Position numbers and translations under genes: made by a program. From positions 1 through 42,168 of the forward strand of contig CANCSY010000004.1 in the NCBI GenBank assembly GCA_947380915.1: 42,168 nt of DNA. Direction: 5' to 3'. The notes below the pieces were generated by a model that saw only the letters and a program-made list of their open reading frames with translations, had not been told where the DNA came from and did no database searches. Positions 8,460-16,511 of the stretch are shown here, piece by piece (positions within the stretch are counted from its first letter, which is position 1; each line of letters opens with the position of its first letter). Source of the DNA: Beijerinckiaceae bacterium. GTDB taxonomy: Bacteria; Pseudomonadota; Alphaproteobacteria; Rhizobiales; Beijerinckiaceae.

Positions 8460-9419
8460 TCAGCCCCCGTTGTGCTCGCGCCAGAACCGCGCTGCGCCCG
8501 GATGTAGCGGCACGTCGATCGGGCTTGAAGCGCCCTCCGTGAAGAGTTCGTGAACTCCCTGATATTCGGGCTCCCAGACAATCTCCGCCGCGCGTGCCAC
8601 GGCCGCCCTCGCCGCCTTGTAGGCGAGGTGTTCGGGCAGATCGGCGTGCGCATAGAGTGGCCAACCGCTGTAGTCGATGCACCAATGGTCCTCGGGCGCG
8701 CTCCATTCGCCTTGGCGAAGCAAAACCCGCCGCCAGCCCAACGTGTTCAGATAGGCGAAATGGTCCGGCTCCAGGTCCATGAAGCGCATGCCCCCTTTCA
8801 CCGCCATATCAAGCCAGACGGGCAGGCCTTCATCGAAGATCGCGTCCAGTTCGCCGGCATTGAGCGCCGAGACCCGGCGTGGATCCGCGGGCGCCCCGGT
8901 CAGATTGAGCTTGCCGCCCCAGGACACGATATCGGCCAGGCTGAATCCATAGTAGGCGAGCGCCTGATCGATGAACACGCGTGTTGAATGGGTGACATCC
9001 TCCTTGACGGAGACATGCAGAGGATATTTCCGATCCTTGACGTCCTTCAAGGATTTGAGGCCGGTTTTTGGGTGGACCGTGAAGACGAAGCGATCATAGC
9101 TGGGATACATGGCGATGAGGCGCAGGGGCAACGGTTCCTTGAACAGGCCTACGCCCCGCACCGCCTGGGTGAGGAAGCCCGATGGGTTCACCATGGCCAT
9201 CTCGAGCCCGCCACGGGCCACATCAAGCGCCAGAATGGGGGAGCCAGTGCCCATGCGCATGGCCGGGCGCCAGGCCTCGCCAGAGCCATTGCCGATGCTG
9301 ATGCACATGTCCCGATCCCCGCCATAGGGGGTAGAGGGATCTCCCGCTACGTCAAGGCCGATTTCCCAGAGAAATTTGGCGCGCCGGAAATTGGCGCCGC
9401 GCGGAAGCGGTTCAGGCAT
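8460..9419 (-). CDS. TAXI-type TRAP transporter solute-binding protein-like, without signal peptide
   Basis: The protein resembles the TAXI (TRAP-associated extracytoplasmic immunogenic) binding proteins. An N-terminal CISIGNGSGEAWRPAMRMGT region and a LALDVARGGLEMAMVNPSGF segment are followed by the two-lobed core with KSLKDVKDRKYPLHVSV and ALNAGELDAIFDEGLPVWL. The ATG at 9419 is preceded by GGGAGA and gives 319 residues. No Sec or Tat signal precedes the domain, and the longer open frame upstream does not supply one, so the product would stay in the cytoplasm unless it is exported atypically. No TRAP permease is adjacent. It is either a reassigned cytoplasmic ligand-binding protein or a gene with a displaced start. 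The FNR-like regulator gene lies upstream on the same strand, 92 bp away. Confidence 0.7.
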   Translation of the reverse strand: MPEPLPRGANFRRAKFLWEIGLDVAGDPSTPYGGDRDMCISIGNGSGEAWRPAMRMGTGSPILALDVARGGLEMAMVNPSGFLTQAVRGVGLFKEPLPLRLIAMYPSYDRFVFTVHPKTGLKSLKDVKDRKYPLHVSVKEDVTHSTRVFIDQALAYYGFSLADIVSWGGKLNLTGAPADPRRVSALNAGELDAIFDEGLPVWLDMAVKGGMRFMDLEPDHFAYLNTLGWRRVLLRQGEWSAPEDHWCIDYSGWPLYAHADLPEHLAYKAARAAVARAAEIVWEPEYQGVHELFTEGASSPIDVPLHPGAARFWREHNGG

Positions 9420-9511
9420 GGATGGTCTCCCTTTACCGCCATGCTGGCACGGGAGCACCGCTCGCTCAAGTCGATTGGCGCGCCCTGCAGTGGACAAGCC
9501 TGTTGCAGGGC

Positions 9512-10267
9512 CTAAAGGCTGGCAGTTGATGCGAGCCTTTCCACATCCAGAATCCGGACCCCGTCCGGGATGATCGCGATGATTTTTCTTTGCGCCAATT
9601 TAGTCATGGTGCGGCTGACGGTCTCCAGCGTCAGGCCGAGGTAATCGCCAATATCCTGACGCGTCATGGGCAGATCGACGCGTGCGGAAAGGCCATGGAG
9701 GGGCGCCCAGCGGGCGCGCATGGTCAGCAAAAAGGCGGCCACCTTTTCCTCCGCGCTGCGGCGGCCGAGCAGAAGCATGTGGTCCTGCGCGAGGGTGAGC
9801 TCTTTTGAGAATTTCATAAACAACAGACGCGAGAGGCGCGGCGCCCGGTTCATCAGTTCCAGGAAACGTGACCGCTCGAACCGGCAGATCGTCGCCGGGG
9901 TGAGAGCCGTTGCGGTGAAGCTGTAGGCGCTCTCCATGGACAGGCCGAGGAGATCCCCGGGCACGCCGATGCCAAGAACCTGCCTGCGGCCATCTGGCAG
10001 AAGCTTCGAGAGCAGACAGGCGCCACTGACCATGCTCCAGACGAATTCAGCTCGCGCGCACTCTGCGAAGAGCGTGGCCTTTGCGTCCAGAGATACCCGC
10101 CGCGAGATATCCACCAGCTCCTCGTCCAGATGTGCGGCGCAGATGGAGATGTCGTTCGTCGGACAGAGCCTGCAAGGGTCGCCCCCTGACAACCCATCTG
10201 CTATCGGATGGGTCATTGCAGGCTGTCTATTGGGCTCGCATGGGGCGCCCCGATCAATGTCAAGCAT
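9512..10267 (-). CDS. FNR-type Crp/Fnr family transcriptional regulator
   Basis: A 251-residue cytoplasmic regulator with an effector cupin domain (about 45-165) and a C-terminal winged helix-turn-helix. Four cysteines are placed like the FNR [4Fe-4S] ligands: C32, C35 and C43 (CRLCPTNDISIC) plus C128 (ATICRF), which aligns with C122 of E. coli FNR. The first spacing is C-x2-C-x7-C rather than C-x2-C-x5-C. The recognition helix LETVSRTMTKL keeps the E..SR contacts (E215, S218, R219) that read TTGAT half-sites in FNR. Start at 10267 has GGAG eight bases upstream; ATG at 10216 is an alternative. It is probably an oxygen- or redox-responsive regulator; its targets here are unknown. Confidence 0.88.
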   Translation of the reverse strand: MLDIDRGAPCEPNRQPAMTHPIADGLSGGDPCRLCPTNDISICAAHLDEELVDISRRVSLDAKATLFAECARAEFVWSMVSGACLLSKLLPDGRRQVLGIGVPGDLLGLSMESAYSFTATALTPATICRFERSRFLELMNRAPRLSRLLFMKFSKELTLAQDHMLLLGRRSAEEKVAAFLLTMRARWAPLHGLSARVDLPMTRQDIGDYLGLTLETVSRTMTKLAQRKIIAIIPDGVRILDVERLASTASL

Positions 10268-10422
10268 GGGATCTCCATCCAGCTTCCCCGTTTGTCCCTG
10301 AGAGAACGACTGCAGGAGCTATGGAGTTGCGTTGCGACACCGGATCCTTTGACGTGAATCTCGAAAGGTCCCCAGTTGCGCGATTCATCAGAGACTGCTA
10401 GCTCAGTGCAGCCTAAGGGCGG

Positions 10423-10498
10423 GCCGGTTTAGCTCAGTTGGTAGAGCAACTGATTTGTAATCAGTAGGTCGAGGGTTCGATTCCTTCAACCGGCACCA
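10423..10498 (+). tRNA. tRNA-Thr (anticodon TGT)
   Basis: A complete cloverleaf of 76 bases with encoded CCA. The acceptor stem GCCGGTT/AACCGGC pairs fully, the D arm is TAGCTCAGTTGGTAGAGCA, the anticodon stem ACTGA/TCAGT encloses loop TTTGTAA with anticodon TGT, and the T arm carries GGTTCGATTCC. A decayed P4-type integrase begins about 155 bp downstream, so the 3' end of this gene is a likely former attachment site. Confidence 0.97.
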
Positions 10499-10653
10499 TT
10501 TCCTAGTCAGAAACTGTCCGTAAACCTTTGTAAAAAAACGGATTATCAGGGTTTTCGCGTCCGGATCCGTCGCTCTGAGTCCGAGAAGATGCGCTTGCAG
10601 CCGGGCGAATTGGTGGCACTAAAGGGGGGATCCTAAGCCATACCCTAAAAGCG

Positions 10654-11201
10654 ATACCCCCAACGCCCCTGACAGACGCACAGATCCGCAACGCCAAGCC
10701 CCTGTCAAAGCCCCTACAATTTGGGCGACGGCGGGCGCATGCACCTGACTGTTACGACCTCCGGCTCCAAGCTCTGGCGCCGCGCCTGTCGGTTCGATGG
10801 CAAGGAGAAGCTGCTGGCTTTGGGGGTATATCCGGAGGTCGCCTTGAAGGACGCCCGCGCCAAGCGGGACCAGGCCAGGGCCTTCTTGCCCTCTGGCGTC
10901 GATCCGGAGGCGAAGAGGAAACTGGAAAAGCTGACCAAGGAAATCACCAATGCTCAAACCTTCAAAGCACTCGCCGAGGAATGCCAGGACAAGCTGAAAC
11001 GGGACGGGCGCGCCCCCGCGACGCTGGTAAAGAACGAATGGCTTTTTGCGCTGGCCATGCCGAAGCTCGGGGAGCGGCCCATCGCCGACATCACGGCTGC
11101 GGAAATTCAACCCCTCGATGCGCTGCATGGGTTTCAAGCAGGAGGACGTGTTCACCCATGGCTTCCGCGCGACCGCCTCAACCCCCCTGAACGAATGCGG
11201 C
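10654..11201 (+). pseudogene. Tyrosine-recombinase (P4-type) integrase remnant next to tRNA-Thr
   Basis: The sequence encodes the arm-binding domain of P4-type integrases: PLTDAQIRNAKPLSKP, then YNLGDGGRMHLTV, the LWRRACRFDGKEKLLALGVY strand and the core-binding TFKALAEECQDKLKRDGRAP segment. The expected start codon reads ATA at 10654. One extra C near 10710 shifts the frame between SKP and YNLG. After ADITAAEIQ at about 11110 the middle of the protein is missing, and the sequence jumps in another frame to the C-terminal block MGFKQEDVFTHGFRATAS (from 11127), where the conserved HGFR lies. The loss removes the first catalytic arginine region and leaves no tyrosine. The gene cannot work; it marks an old tRNA-Thr integration event. 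Confidence 0.9.
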
Positions 11202-11304
11202 GGGACTTCCGACGACAAATTATGGGAAAGCCAGACCTTAAGAAAGCAAAGCTTTCTGTGCCCGCTGGCCACCGAAAGACTGATCTTCGATGCGGATAGG
11301 AATT

Positions 11305-12348
11305 CTACTTTGGCGGCGTTTTTTCGGCCTTGTAGACGCCGTCGATATAGCCGGTTTTATCGAGTTCCGCGATGAAACTGGCGTCATAGAAATCTTCCGG
11401 CTTGGCCTTCTTGAGTTCGCGATAGGTATAGAGCGACATTACTGCCTTGATGCCGCTGACCGATGGATAAGGTTTCAACGGAGTCGCCTCGACGGTCTTG
11501 TACATATTTTCCTGTTGCGCGCGGTCTTTGACGCCGTACCACTTTTCCATCGCCTTGAGCGTTGCTTCCTTGTCGTTCTTCATGAAGGCATAGGCGTCGA
11601 TCGAGGACTTCACCATGCGCCGGGCAGCCTCGCGGTTATTCCTCAGCCACTCCCGCTCGGCATTGAGACCGGAGCCCGCGACGGGAATGTTCAACGGGGT
11701 GATGTCCGCGAGGTCCTTGAAGCCCTGCTTCTCCGCCATGCCGTAATAGATCTCGCTGCCGATGAAGGCGTCCACCTTATCCTTCTTCAGCGCATCATAG
11801 GCCATGCCCTCGCTGATAAGGGAGATGTCGTCTTCCTGGCTCCAACCCTTTTGCTTGAGCAACGCCAGCGCCATCAGATGGCTGACCGCACCATAAACCG
11901 AGTAGCCGAGCCGCCTGCCTTTCAGGTCATCGATGGAGTTGACGTCCTTCTTCGAGATGATGTGAAACTTCGAGGTATCCTCGAAGGTGAGCAGAATGAC
12001 GCGATTGACCGATCGCGCATCGCTGGTCATGCGCACGATCAGCGGCGAGCCGCCGCCGATGTTGAGCGGAGCTGCGGCCTCCTCTTCCGCTGTGCCGATG
12101 AAATCTGCGGGCACGTCAACGCCACTGCGCTTGATGCGGCTCGCCGCATCGGCGGTTACGAACTGCCGGACCTTCAGGCCGTTTTTACCATAAATGCCGT
12201 TGTCCGCTGCGACGAGGAAAGCGACCTTGTTCAAGGAAACGTCCCCAAGTGACAAATCCACTGAAAGCAGGTCGCTCTTCGCCCCCTGCGCCTGGGCGAC
12301 GCCCATCGTGCAGGCGAATAAAGCGGCAGCGGTGAATATGCTCTTCAT
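11305..12348 (-). CDS. NMT1/TauA-type ABC transporter substrate-binding protein
   Basis: Periplasmic binding protein of the NMT1/SsuA/TauA class. It starts with a cleavable signal (KSIFTAAALFACTMGVAQAQ), followed by the domain beginning VDLSLGDVSLNKVAFLVAADNGIYGKNG, the pattern of an organic solute- or pyrimidine-precursor-binding protein. The KDVNSIDDLKGRRLGYSV and DALKKDKVDAFIGSEIYYG segments are typical of the fold. Its 347 residues are about family length. No permease or ATPase gene adjoins it: the decayed integrase is downstream and a degraded region upstream, so it is an orphan in this island. The ligand is not predictable. Confidence 0.88.
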   Translation of the reverse strand: MKSIFTAAALFACTMGVAQAQGAKSDLLSVDLSLGDVSLNKVAFLVAADNGIYGKNGLKVRQFVTADAASRIKRSGVDVPADFIGTAEEEAAAPLNIGGGSPLIVRMTSDARSVNRVILLTFEDTSKFHIISKKDVNSIDDLKGRRLGYSVYGAVSHLMALALLKQKGWSQEDDISLISEGMAYDALKKDKVDAFIGSEIYYGMAEKQGFKDLADITPLNIPVAGSGLNAEREWLRNNREAARRMVKSSIDAYAFMKNDKEATLKAMEKWYGVKDRAQQENMYKTVEATPLKPYPSVSGIKAVMSLYTYRELKKAKPEDFYDASFIAELDKTGYIDGVYKAEKTPPK

Positions 12349-12701
12349 TGGTATCCTCCCTGATTTCTTATATAAAGCTGAAGGTCCCGGATGGCCATCA
12401 CAAGGCGAGAGCCTGCCTCACTTTCATGACCGGCGTTGTCCAGCTTGCGAAGATTTCACACGTTTGTCTTTGCTGCTGGCGTCCAATGATCGGCCCACGT
12501 CGACCGGTCCAAGTTGAATGTTAGAGCAAGACGGGCTTGGACGCTAGCGCTGTCCGCGCAGCGGGTCCATGTTGCGGAACCGACCGTGCGGCAATGTCCG
12601 GTATCAGGATCTCACGAGCTCGTAGCCAATTTCCATCTGACCCTGGTCCATAGTGGGAGCCACAACGCCTATCCGCCGTGATTTTCTGACCGACCGCTCT
12701 C
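12349..12701. other. Non-coding or degenerate stretch
   Basis: I see no gene, repeat or RNA here beyond the presumed promoter of the NMT1-type gene on its left. Confidence 0.4.
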
Positions 12702-13013
12702 TTAAGCGTCGCGCCTTACCAGCAAGAACCTTTTCGACAGTTTCGGCGTGTTCAGAAAGTCGACCTTACCGGGTTGGAACTTCCCTGCGCCGGACGTCTT
12801 CTCGATGGTCGTGATGTTTGAGACAGCCAGTGTGTCCGACGCGTCTTGCAAGCGCCCCGGCGGTTGCACGTCAATCGATGGATCGCCGATTAACAAGATG
12901 ACGGCCGTGGCCATCACCGTCTTGCCAACGCCGGTAGCTTCGGTCAGGGAGAAAGCGTTTTTGTCGTCATTATTGGGTCGGCGTTTGCGCGCCTGCTTCA
13001 GCGTGTCGAACAA
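12702..13013 (-). pseudogene. Fragment of a DEAD/DEAH-box helicase (type III restriction-like)
   Basis: A 103-codon minus-strand frame contains FSLTEATGVGKTVMATAVI, a Walker A helicase motif I, then LQDASDTLAVSNITTIE and KVDFLNTPKLSKRFLLVR. The same blocks in the same order occur near the N terminus of large DEAD/DEAH helicases related to type III restriction subunits. The distance between motif I and the LQDAS block is shorter than I expect, suggesting an internal deletion, and the rest of the protein (motifs II-VI) is absent on both sides. It is a remnant of a defence-type or mobile-element gene. Assignment rests on motif memory. Confidence 0.55.
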
Positions 13014-13351
13014 AGCTTAGACCACGTCAGACTTATCACGCGGCTCTCACCAAGGGCGGCGCGGCAGTCTGGGGGGACTCCACCCTGACTGACGGAGTCT
13101 TCGCATGGATATCAAGTCAGGCGATGTCGTCGATAACACGGCGCTGCGTCGAGCCAATGTCCGTCGCGTCTTCGTTGACGAGATGTTCTCGAAGGAAGTG
13201 ATGTGTATTTGATCCAACCGCAAGTGGGCCTTGCTGCGCGTTTTCGTGCAGCCGCCATGAGAATGTGAGACCGGCAAGGCCGTCATTTTGACGTGTGTGC
13301 GTCGCAAACTTTGGCGAATCGTATAAGCTGATTCCGGCCAAATAAGGTCGC
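13014..13351. other. Degenerate stretch with a 35-codon plus-strand frame
   Basis: The only open frame of note runs 13105-13212 on the plus strand (begins MDIKSGDVVDNTALRRANV). It has no recognised relatives and no clear ribosome-binding site. The rest is probably decayed coding sequence. Confidence 0.3.
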
Positions 13352-14190
13352 CTAATTTGGTATGGCTTTTTCGAGCAACGATCGGGCGCGTTCCATGATG
13401 TCAGGCGGAGCCGCATAGGCTTTGCGGATCAAGGTCTACATAGGTCCCGCCTCCATCGGCGCGATCCAGAGATGGCGTCGCTTTGTCGCCGAATTGGGCG
13501 AGAAAGGTGACATGCTTGCGTGTTATCCAGTCGTTTTTGCTCGCGAGGATGGTGTCATAGGTGGTGCAGCTTCCATCGACCTCTCCTCGCTCGAGGGCCA
13601 TGTAGTCGGCGTTCGTGGCGTATCCGGTGACGACCTCGAATTAAGTGCCAGCAACAAGGTTGTAGAGGCGCGGCAGCACTGAGCGCCAACCAAGCGCTCC
13701 GGTGCCGGCGACGCGCATGTTGCGCGCCATGGCGTCATCGATGGTCTTGAAGGAACCCGTGCCCCAGGCGATACAAACCTTGAGGGCCTTGCTTATGTTG
13801 CCCAGCCAGTTGAGCCGCGTTGGATCAAGCTTTGCGTTTCGCCCATCGAGCAACATGTAAAAAGGCATGGTGCTATAGGTATCGGCGATGACCGAGCCGT
13901 CCCGCGGCGCAACGTTGTTTATATAGTTGATGGCGGTAAGCCCGTCGGCGCCGGCCATGTTCTGCACGACGATGCGCGGCTTCCCGGGAATATGCTGTGG
14001 CAAAAATCTGGCTAGCAGGCGCGAATAGACGTCATAGCATCCGCCAGCGCCGGAGGACACGATGAGCGTGATGGTGTGTGTCTTGAAGAAATCCTCAACC
14101 GTTTACGCCCGCGCGATCTCGGAACTTAGCGCCGCAGCGCCGGCTGCGATGCACAATCCAGCAACGACAATTCTACCGTGCGTTCGCGCC
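13352..14190 (-). pseudogene. TctC/Bug-family tripartite tricarboxylate transporter binding protein, broken
   Basis: Pieces of one TctC-like binding protein lie in order on the minus strand but in different frames. A signal-like GRIVVAGLCIAAGAAALSSE is followed by an in-frame TAA at 14103-14105. Then come ITLIVSSGAGGCYDVYSRLL and IPGKPRIVVQNMAGADGLTA, the family's first lobe, ending near 13641. After a frameshift follows MALERGEVDGSCTTYDTILA (to about 13401), and after a second frameshift AYAAPPDIMERARSLLEKAI, stopping at TAG 13352-13354. At least one nonsense and two frameshift mutations make it non-functional. The intact parent would have been about 280-330 residues, a periplasmic carboxylate or aromatic-acid binding protein. 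Confidence 0.82.
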
Positions 14191-14382
14191 TCCCGCTTTG
14201 ATTTTTAATTTTCCGGATGCAATGCGCGGCTTCGCCGCTTGGCAAGCGTCCACCAATAAAGGCTATCGTCACATTAATGGGGATTATGTTGACGCCCGTC
14301 AGACCGGAAGCAAGTTTGGACGGAGGCGCCGCGGCAGACTTCGGGACATTTGGCAGGTCCGAGCCAACCTATCTATGAGCAC
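14191..14382. other. Short intergenic stretch between two pseudogenes
   Basis: Upstream DNA of two divergent broken genes (TctC-like on the left, thiolase-like on the right); presumably their former promoter region. No site is recognised. Confidence 0.3.
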
Positions 14383-14700
14383 ATGATGATTACATATCCA
14401 TCCTCCCAGATTCGCGACCGTTGCGCCATTGTCGGCGTGGGGACAGTCGGTTGGGGCGGGTGCCAGGCGTCAGCGCGCTCGACCTCCGAATGGAGGCGGT
14501 TCGGAACGCCTTCGATGACGCGGGCATCGAGGTGTCGGAGATCGATGTCCTTCTTTGGCGCGGCCCACAAGATGTTTATTGCCACCACCAATAAGTTGGC
14601 GCCCGCCTCGGGATCAACGCTCGCTTTTCAACCGGCGTCGACAGCGGCGGCGCCAGTCAGGCCCTGTCTGTTGGGGTCGCGGTCTTGGCGCTTGAGGCTG
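14383..14700 (+). pseudogene. Thiolase-family protein, N-terminal fragment
   Basis: The start (14383 or 14386) gives SSQIRDRCAIVGVGTVGWG, the N terminus of thiolase-like/acetyl-CoA acetyltransferase proteins. A frameshift near 14455 moves to PGVSALDLRMEAVRNAFDDA and GIEVSEIDVLLWRG, where a TAA at about 14596 interrupts VYCHHQ-VGARLGINARFSTG. The frame resumes with VDSGGASQALSVGVAVLALE, the helix in which thiolase-superfamily proteins carry the nucleophile or its replacement. Homology stops at about 14700, where antisense aldo/keto reductase sequence begins. Only about 105 of an expected 390 residues remain. Confidence 0.75.
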
Positions 14701-14714
14701 CCGCAATGTTCGTC

Positions 14715-15191
14715 CTCCAGGGTCTCCCAGGCTGTGAAATTTCCGCAGCCGACATAGCGAACCTTGCCATGTTTGACGAGGTCGTCCAAGGCGCGCAAGG
14801 TCTCCTCGATGGGTGTGACCAGATCCGGGAAATGAATTTGGTAAAGATCGATCCAGTCGTTTTTCAATCGTTTCAGGCTTGCTTCGACCGCTTGCAAAAT
14901 ATAGCGCCGAGAACCGCCGCGCGAATAGATGTTGTCCACCGTGGGCAGGGAGAACTTGGTTGCGAGCACGACCCCCTTGCGCCGACGGCCCAGCATATCG
15001 CCAAGGAATGTTTCCGATCCGCCGCGCTTGCCATAGGTGTCGGCGGTGTCAAAGAAGGTGATTCCGCCCTCGAGGGCCGAGACAACAACCCGCTTTGTCG
15101 CTTCGAAGTCGCAACGATCACCGAAATTGTTGCAGCCAAGGCCTACGACAGAGACCTGCAGGCCAGTCTTGCCAAGCCGTCGCCTCTGCAT
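14715..15191 (-). pseudogene. Aldo/keto reductase, N-terminal half
   Basis: From ATG 15191 the protein reads as a normal aldo/keto reductase: RRLGKTGLQVSVVGLGCNNF, EGGITFFDTADTYGKRG with D48 and Y53, VVLATKF with K79, and DLYQIHFPDLVTPIEETL with H120, i.e. the full NADPH-dependent catalytic tetrad. Homology ends around residue 155 (GKVRYVGCGNFTAWE), after which the frame runs antisense through the thiolase fragment to 14628. The family needs about 310-340 residues to finish the barrel and bind NADPH, so this copy is truncated and probably inactive. Confidence 0.8.
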
Positions 15192-15666
15192 GTGGTTTCC
15201 CCACCCAAATTTTTCTCTAAGCTAATTGTCGAGATAGTTCGGGCCTTCGCTACAATTTTTCTGGTTCGCGCTGTTTGTTAAACGCTTGCAGTGGGGCATG
15301 AGTGTCCCATGACAATCGCCATACAGATGCCGGATGGCTTGGCAGCTTCGGGTTGATCTTCACCACGGCGACGCCCTCGTACCACTGCTTTGGATAAAGG
15401 TGATCTGCTGCTTGCGGAATGTTGAATTTTTCATTGAAATCGAACCGCACGGGGAAGACTGCCAAGCTTGGAACATTCCAGCTCTCTTTGATTCAAAAAC
15501 TTGGTGCGAATTTAGGGTGCAAGGCCTTGCGAGGGGCGGATCTGGACTGATGGTTGGAGCTGTGCATTGGATAAAGCGCAGCTGTGGGCCTCTGTTGATC
15601 CACGCTTGTCAGCCAAGTGATTCGGAAGCAATGTTAGGCTAGGGGTTAAAATCAAAGGGGGGCGGG
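15192..15666. other. Intergenic stretch with an unidentified coding-like remnant
   Basis: A minus-strand open frame from about 15490 to 15250 encodes SWNVPSLAVFPVRFDFNEKF and IPQAADHLYPKQWYEGVAVV, with codon use that looks genuine. It is short, lacks a plausible ATG and resembles nothing I recognise. It may be the 3' end of a lost gene. The remainder holds the promoter of the lipocalin-like gene. Confidence 0.3.
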
Positions 15667-16167
15667 ATGCGAATTCTGACAAAGATGGCTCTGATATCGT
15701 GGTCGGTGCTGATGGGCCTTGGACTTATTGGGTCTGCTTTTGCTCAGTCACCAACAATGAATCCAGACGCAAGAAAATTTATCGGTTCTTGGCGGCTTGT
15801 GGCAACAACGTCTGATGGGAAGGTCAGGCCCGAGCGTGGGGAAAAGCCAACTGGCATCATCACTTATGATGAGAACGGCTGGATGGCGGCCCAGATCCAA
15901 CCGGATCGCCCACCGATCGGCATGGTTGGCGCAACGCCAAGCGGCGAGGAAGCGAAAGCTGCCTTATTTGGATACACGGCTTATTTCGGAACATACACTG
16001 TTGATGCGCAGGCAAAGATTGTGACCCATCATCGCAAGGGAAATGTAAACCCGGGTTGGGAAAAGAATGCGGATATTCAGCGGGCCTATGTTTTTGATGG
16101 ACCCGATCGGGTGATCCTTTATCCCGTCGGCAATAAAAATGAACTGATCTGGGAGCGGATGAAATAA
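15667..16167 (+). CDS. Secreted lipocalin-like domain protein
   Basis: A 166-residue protein with a clear signal peptide (LISWSVLMGLGLIGSAFAQ, cleavage after AFA-Q) and one lipocalin-like domain of the short bacterial type. KFIGSWRLVATTSDGKV is the conserved GxW start of the barrel, GIITYDENGWMAAQI the second conserved block, and the GYTAYFGTYTVD and RVILYPVGNKNELIWERMK segments complete it. A GGGG-rich ribosome-binding site precedes the ATG. Proteins of this family often accompany catabolic or SDR genes; their ligand is unknown. It appears monocistronic. Confidence 0.82.
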   Translation: MRILTKMALISWSVLMGLGLIGSAFAQSPTMNPDARKFIGSWRLVATTSDGKVRPERGEKPTGIITYDENGWMAAQIQPDRPPIGMVGATPSGEEAKAALFGYTAYFGTYTVDAQAKIVTHHRKGNVNPGWEKNADIQRAYVFDGPDRVILYPVGNKNELIWERMK

Positions 16168-16511
16168 GAGCGGGGCATTTGAACCGTCTGGGTTGGGGAT
16201 CAAGGTCAGGCATTGTCCAAGCGCTACGGCGGATTTGGATTTATGGTGTTGACCTTTCTTGTTGCCTGAAGATTTTTGCAGGGGACATCAATTCAGGCTG
16301 GCAGCTGTTGCTGGGACCTGAAAGCTTGCAGCGTAGGGTGGTGTCAGCAGATCTGTTCTAAAATCATCGACGCACCCGGTATCAACGGGTTGGCCATTGT
16401 GGTGTGTGGTCGAGGCCGTATTTGGAGACTTCAGCGGCGAACTACATGGGGAAGAATATTATCAAGCCGGCGAGGGCTGCTTTGAGACGGTCTTTTGAGT
16501 TCGTCTCTCCT
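16168..16511. other. Intergenic stretch, nothing recognised
   Basis: Between the convergent lipocalin-like and SDR genes I see no gene or convincing terminator. Confidence 0.4.

Noticed and set aside
11290..12252. Plus-strand 320-codon frame opposite the NMT1-type gene
   Set aside because: Mirror frame of a protein with signal peptide and family motifs; its own translation has no domain.
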